A DNA stretch of 64,000 nt from Mugil cephalus (lineage: Eukaryota; Chordata; Actinopteri; Mugiliformes; Mugilidae). Each line of letters opens with the position of its first letter. Within the stretch, counting starts at the first letter, position 1. Location of the stretch: the NCBI RefSeq assembly GCF_022458985.1, contig NC_061786.1:24048974-24112973 (forward strand), in the 5' to 3' direction. Under the pieces are notes generated by a model. The model was not told the DNA's origin, ran no database searches, and saw only the letters and a list, made by a program, of their open reading frames with translations. A program made the translations under genes and the position numbers. Of this stretch, positions 61,001 through 64,000 are shown in pieces.

Positions 61001-63886
61001 CCTACCTGTCTGTCTCCTTGCCCCTACCTGTCCCTACCTGTCTGTCTCCCTGTCCCTACCTGTCCCTACCTGTCTGTCTCCCTGCCTCTATCTGTCCCTG
61101 TCTGCCCCTACCTGTCCCTACCTGTCTGTCTCCCTGTCCCTACCTGTCTGTCTCCCTGCCTCTATCTGTCCCTACCTGTCCATACCTGTCTGTCTCCCTG
61201 TCCCTACCTGTCCCTACCTGTCTGTCTCCCTGTCTCCAGGCGCTGGGGATGCTCTTCTGGCACAAACACAACATAGAGAAGTCTCTGGCCGACCTCCCGA
61301 ACTTCACCCCGTTTCCTGATGAGTGGACGGTGGAGGACAGAGTTCTGTTCGAACAAGCGTTCAGCTTCCACGGGAAGAGCTTCCACCGCATCCAGCAGAT
61401 GGTACCAGTAGACCACGTTTAACAGGGGCCCAGTAGACCACGTTTAACAGGGGCCCCAGTAGACCACGTTTAACAGGGGCCCCAGTAGACCACGTTTAAC
61501 AGGGGCCCCCGTAGACCACGTTTAACAGGGGCCCCCGTAGACCACGTTTAACAGGGGCCCCACTAGACCACGTTTAACAGGGGCCCCACTAGACCACGTT
61601 TAACAGGGGCCCAGTAGACCCAGTAGACCACGTTTAACAGGGGCCCCCGTAGACCACGTTTAACAGGGGCCCCCGTAGACCATGTTTAACAGGGGCAGCA
61701 GTAGACCACGTTTAACAGGGGCCCCCGTAGACCACGTTTAACAGGGGCCCCAGTAGACCACGTTTAACAGGGGCCCCAGTAGACCACGTTCAACAGGGGC
61801 AGCAGTAGACCACGTTTAACAGGGGCCCCAGTAGACCACGTTTAACAGGGGCCCAGTAGACCCAGTAGACCACGTTTAACAGGGGCCCCCGTAGACCATG
61901 TTTAACAGGGGCCCCACTAGACCACGTTTAACAGGGGCCCCCGTAGACCACGTTTAACAGGGGCCCCAGTAGACCACGTTTAACAGGGGCAGCAGTAGAC
62001 CACGTTTAACAGGGGCCCCCGTAGACCACGTTTAACAGGGGCCCAGTAGACCCAGTAGACCATGTTTAACAGGGGCCCCAATAGACCACGTTTAACAGGG
62101 GCCCAGTAGACCCAGTAGACCACGTTTAACAGGGGCCCCCGTAGACCACGTTTAACAGGGGCCCCACTAGACCATGTTTAACAGGGGCCCAGTAGACCAT
62201 GTTTAACAGGGGCCCAGTAGACCATGTTTAACAGGGGCCCCAGTAGACCCAGTAGACCACGTTTAACAGGGGCCCCCATAGACCACGTTTAACAGGGGCC
62301 CCACTAGACCATGTTTAACAGGGGCCCCAGTAGACCCAGTAGACCACGTTTAACAGGGGCCCCCGTAGACCACGTTTAACAGGGGCCCAGTAGACCACGT
62401 TTAACAGGGGCCCCACTAGACCCAGTAGACCACGTTTAACAGGGGCCCCCGTAGACCACGTTTAACAGGGGCCAGGTAGACCACGTTTAACAGGGGCCCC
62501 AGTAGACCACGTTTAACAGGGGCCCCAGTAGACCACGTTTAACAGGGCCCCAGTAGACCACGTTTAACAGGGGCCCCAGTAGACCACGTTTAACAGGGGC
62601 CCCCGTAGACCACGTTTAACAGGGGCCCCCGTAGACCACGTTTAACAGGGGCCCCACTAGACCACGTTTAACAGGGGCCCCACTAGACCACGTTTAACAG
62701 GGGCCCAGTAGACCCAGTAGACCACGTTTAACAGGGGCCCCCGTAGACCACGTTTAACAGGGGCCCCCGTAGACCATGTTTAACAGGGGCAGCAGTAGAC
62801 CATGTTTAACAGGGGCCCCAGTAGACCACGTTCAACAGGGGCAGCAGTAGACCACGTTTAACAGGGGCCCCAGTAGACCACGTTTAACAGGGGCCCAGTA
62901 GACCCAGTAGACCACGTTTAACAGGGGCCCCCGTAGACCATGTTTAACAGGGGCCCCACTAGACCACGTTTAACAGGGGCCCCCGTAGACCACGTTTAAC
63001 AGGGGCCCCAGTAGACCACGTTTAACAGGGGCAGCAGTAGACCACGTTTAACAGGGGCCCCCGTAGACCACGTTTAACAGGGGCCCCCGTAGACCACGTT
63101 TAACAGGGGCCCAGTAGACCCAGTAGACCATGTTTAACAGGGGCCCCAATAGACCACGTTTAACAGGGGCCCAGTAGACCCAGTAGACCACGTTTAACAG
63201 GGGCCCCCGTAGACCACGTTTAACAGGGGCCCCACTAGACCATGTTTAACAGGGGCCCAGTAGACCATGTTTAACAGGGGCCCAGTAGACCATGTTTAAC
63301 AGGGGCCCCAGTAGACCCAGTAGACCACGTTTAACAGGGGCCCCCATAGACCACGTTTAACAGGGGCCCCACTAGACCATGTTTAACAGGGGCCCCAGTA
63401 GACCCAGTAGACCACGTTTAACAGGGGCCCCCGTAGACCACGTTTAACAGGGGCCCAGTAGACCACGTTTAACAGGGGCCCCACTAGACCCAGTAGACCA
63501 CGTTTAACAGGGGCCCCCGTAGACCACGTTTAACAGGGGCCAGGTAGACCACGTTTAACAGGGGCCCCAGTAGACCACGTTTAACAGGGGCCCCAGTAGA
63601 CCACGTTTAACAGGGCCCCAGTAGACCACGTTTAACAGGGGCAGCAGTAGACCATGTTTAACAGGGGCCCCAGTAGACCATGTTTAACAGGGGCCCCAGT
63701 AGACCATGTTTAACAGGGGCAGCAGTAGACCCAGTAGAACCGGTCTAACCTGTGGTTCTGGTTCCAGCTTCCTGATAAGTCCATGGCCAGTCTGGTTCGG
63801 TTTTATTACTCATGGAAGAAAAGTCGCAGTAAAACCAGTCTGATGGACAGACAGACCAGGAAACACAAGAGGGACAGAGACAACAG
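58037..63886 (+). CDS. rcor1: REST corepressor 1 (CoREST), 5' part; continues past window
   Basis: Exons 58037-58217, 58304-58363, 59152-59232, 60116-60168, 61240-61401 and 63768-63886 (phase 2 at the last donor; gene runs off the edge). CoREST scaffolds LSD1 and HDAC1/2 in the nucleus and couples them to nucleosomes for gene silencing. Seen: MPAM- start, [20 protein letters not shown] and [10 protein letters not shown] opening the ELM2 domain, [20 protein letters not shown], and SANT1 ([20 protein letters not shown] to FYYSWKKSR). The N terminus lacks the long Ala-rich tract of human RCOR1. VPDFDP and GGGGMRVG favour RCOR1 over RCOR2. Three of its introns consist almost wholly of tandem repeats. 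Confidence 0.95.
59236..60100 (+). repeat. Minisatellite filling rcor1 intron 3
   Basis: GTTAGCTGATAGCT and GTTAGTCGTTAGCTG words, period about 10-20 bp, starting about 10 nt after the donor at 59233 and reaching the acceptor region. Contains dozens of TTAGCTG copies. Confidence 0.92.
60195..61235 (+). repeat. Minisatellite filling rcor1 intron 4
   Basis: CCTACCTGTCTGTCTCCCTG and CCTGTCCCTACCTGTC units fill the intron from about +25 to the acceptor. The intron is 1071 nt (357 codons) and has no stop in the frame of the flanking exons. Confidence 0.93.
61402..63735 (+). repeat. Giant donor-proximal minisatellite with higher-order structure, rcor1 intron 5
   Basis: About 2.33 kb of a 26-27-bp unit GTAGACCACGTTTAACAGGG plus a variable GCCCC tail, roughly 88 copies by length, beginning within 6 nt of the donor GTACCAG at 61402. 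Variant order in about 61555-62535 is repeated in about 62650-63610 with an offset of about 1.04-1.09 kb. Confidence 0.96.
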
Positions 63887-63894
63887 GTGAGCTC

Positions 63895-64000
63895 CACCTG
63901 TCTCTCTGTCTGTCTCTTTACCTTTCTCTCTCTACCTGTCTCTCTATCTGTCTACCTGTCTGTCTATCTGTCTCTCTACCTGTCTCTCTATCTGTCTGTC
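63895..64000 (+). repeat. CTGTCTCT-type array at rcor1 intron 6 start
   Basis: ACCTGTCTCTCTATCTGTCT words begin about 9 nt after the donor at 63887 and run to the window edge. Confidence 0.8.

Overview
This window looks like a gene-dense stretch of a ray-finned fish (teleost, probably percomorph) nuclear genome. Evidence: spliced vertebrate genes with GT-AG introns, many of them only 70-150 bp; Tc1-type transposon fossils; TTAA-flanked MITE-like repeats; very abundant minisatellites. I see no bacterial, organellar, CRISPR or retroviral feature. All gene names come from recalled vertebrate protein families, not from a search.

Layout, left to right: (1) the 3' part of dtd2 (+, D-aminoacyl-tRNA deacylase 2 / ATD), joined in frame to two upstream low-complexity exons; (2) sec23a (+, COPII inner coat, 19 coding exons, 764 aa), with an orphan class A GPCR gene nested antisense in intron 11; (3) a clec14a-like C-type lectin gene (+, one coding exon); (4) 2.8 kb of non-coding DNA with a Tc1 fossil; (5) dkc1 (+, dyskerin, 505 aa), whose introns hold three H/ACA-like and one C/D-like snoRNA candidates; (6) an F-box/LRR gene (-, 436 aa), tail to tail with dkc1; (7) a repeat-rich interval with an orphan terminal exon (-) and a second Tc1 fossil; (8) cinp (+), znf839 (-), tecpr2 (+), ankrd9 (-) and the first six coding exons of rcor1 (+), which runs off the right edge.

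The right half (cinp-znf839-tecpr2-ankrd9-rcor1) matches the order I recall for human 14q32.31. dtd2, sec23a and clec14a recall human 14q12-q21. dkc1 and the F-box gene sit between the two blocks. Functionally the genes are unrelated housekeeping and regulatory genes: translation quality control, ER export (SEC23A, with TECPR2 also tied to COPII and autophagy), pseudouridylation, DNA-replication checkpoint, ubiquitin ligation, and the CoREST repressor.

The most unusual property is the minisatellites. In sec23a, tecpr2, znf839, cinp and rcor1, many introns carry tandem arrays that begin at or within about 30 nt of the 5' splice site, on whichever strand the gene uses. In several, the repeat unit itself contains the exon end and the donor, giving long rows of donor look-alikes. 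One znf839 intron shows the mirror case with the acceptor. Exon coordinates below were derived by hand from reading frames, splice phases and remembered homologues. Phases are consistent throughout each full gene.
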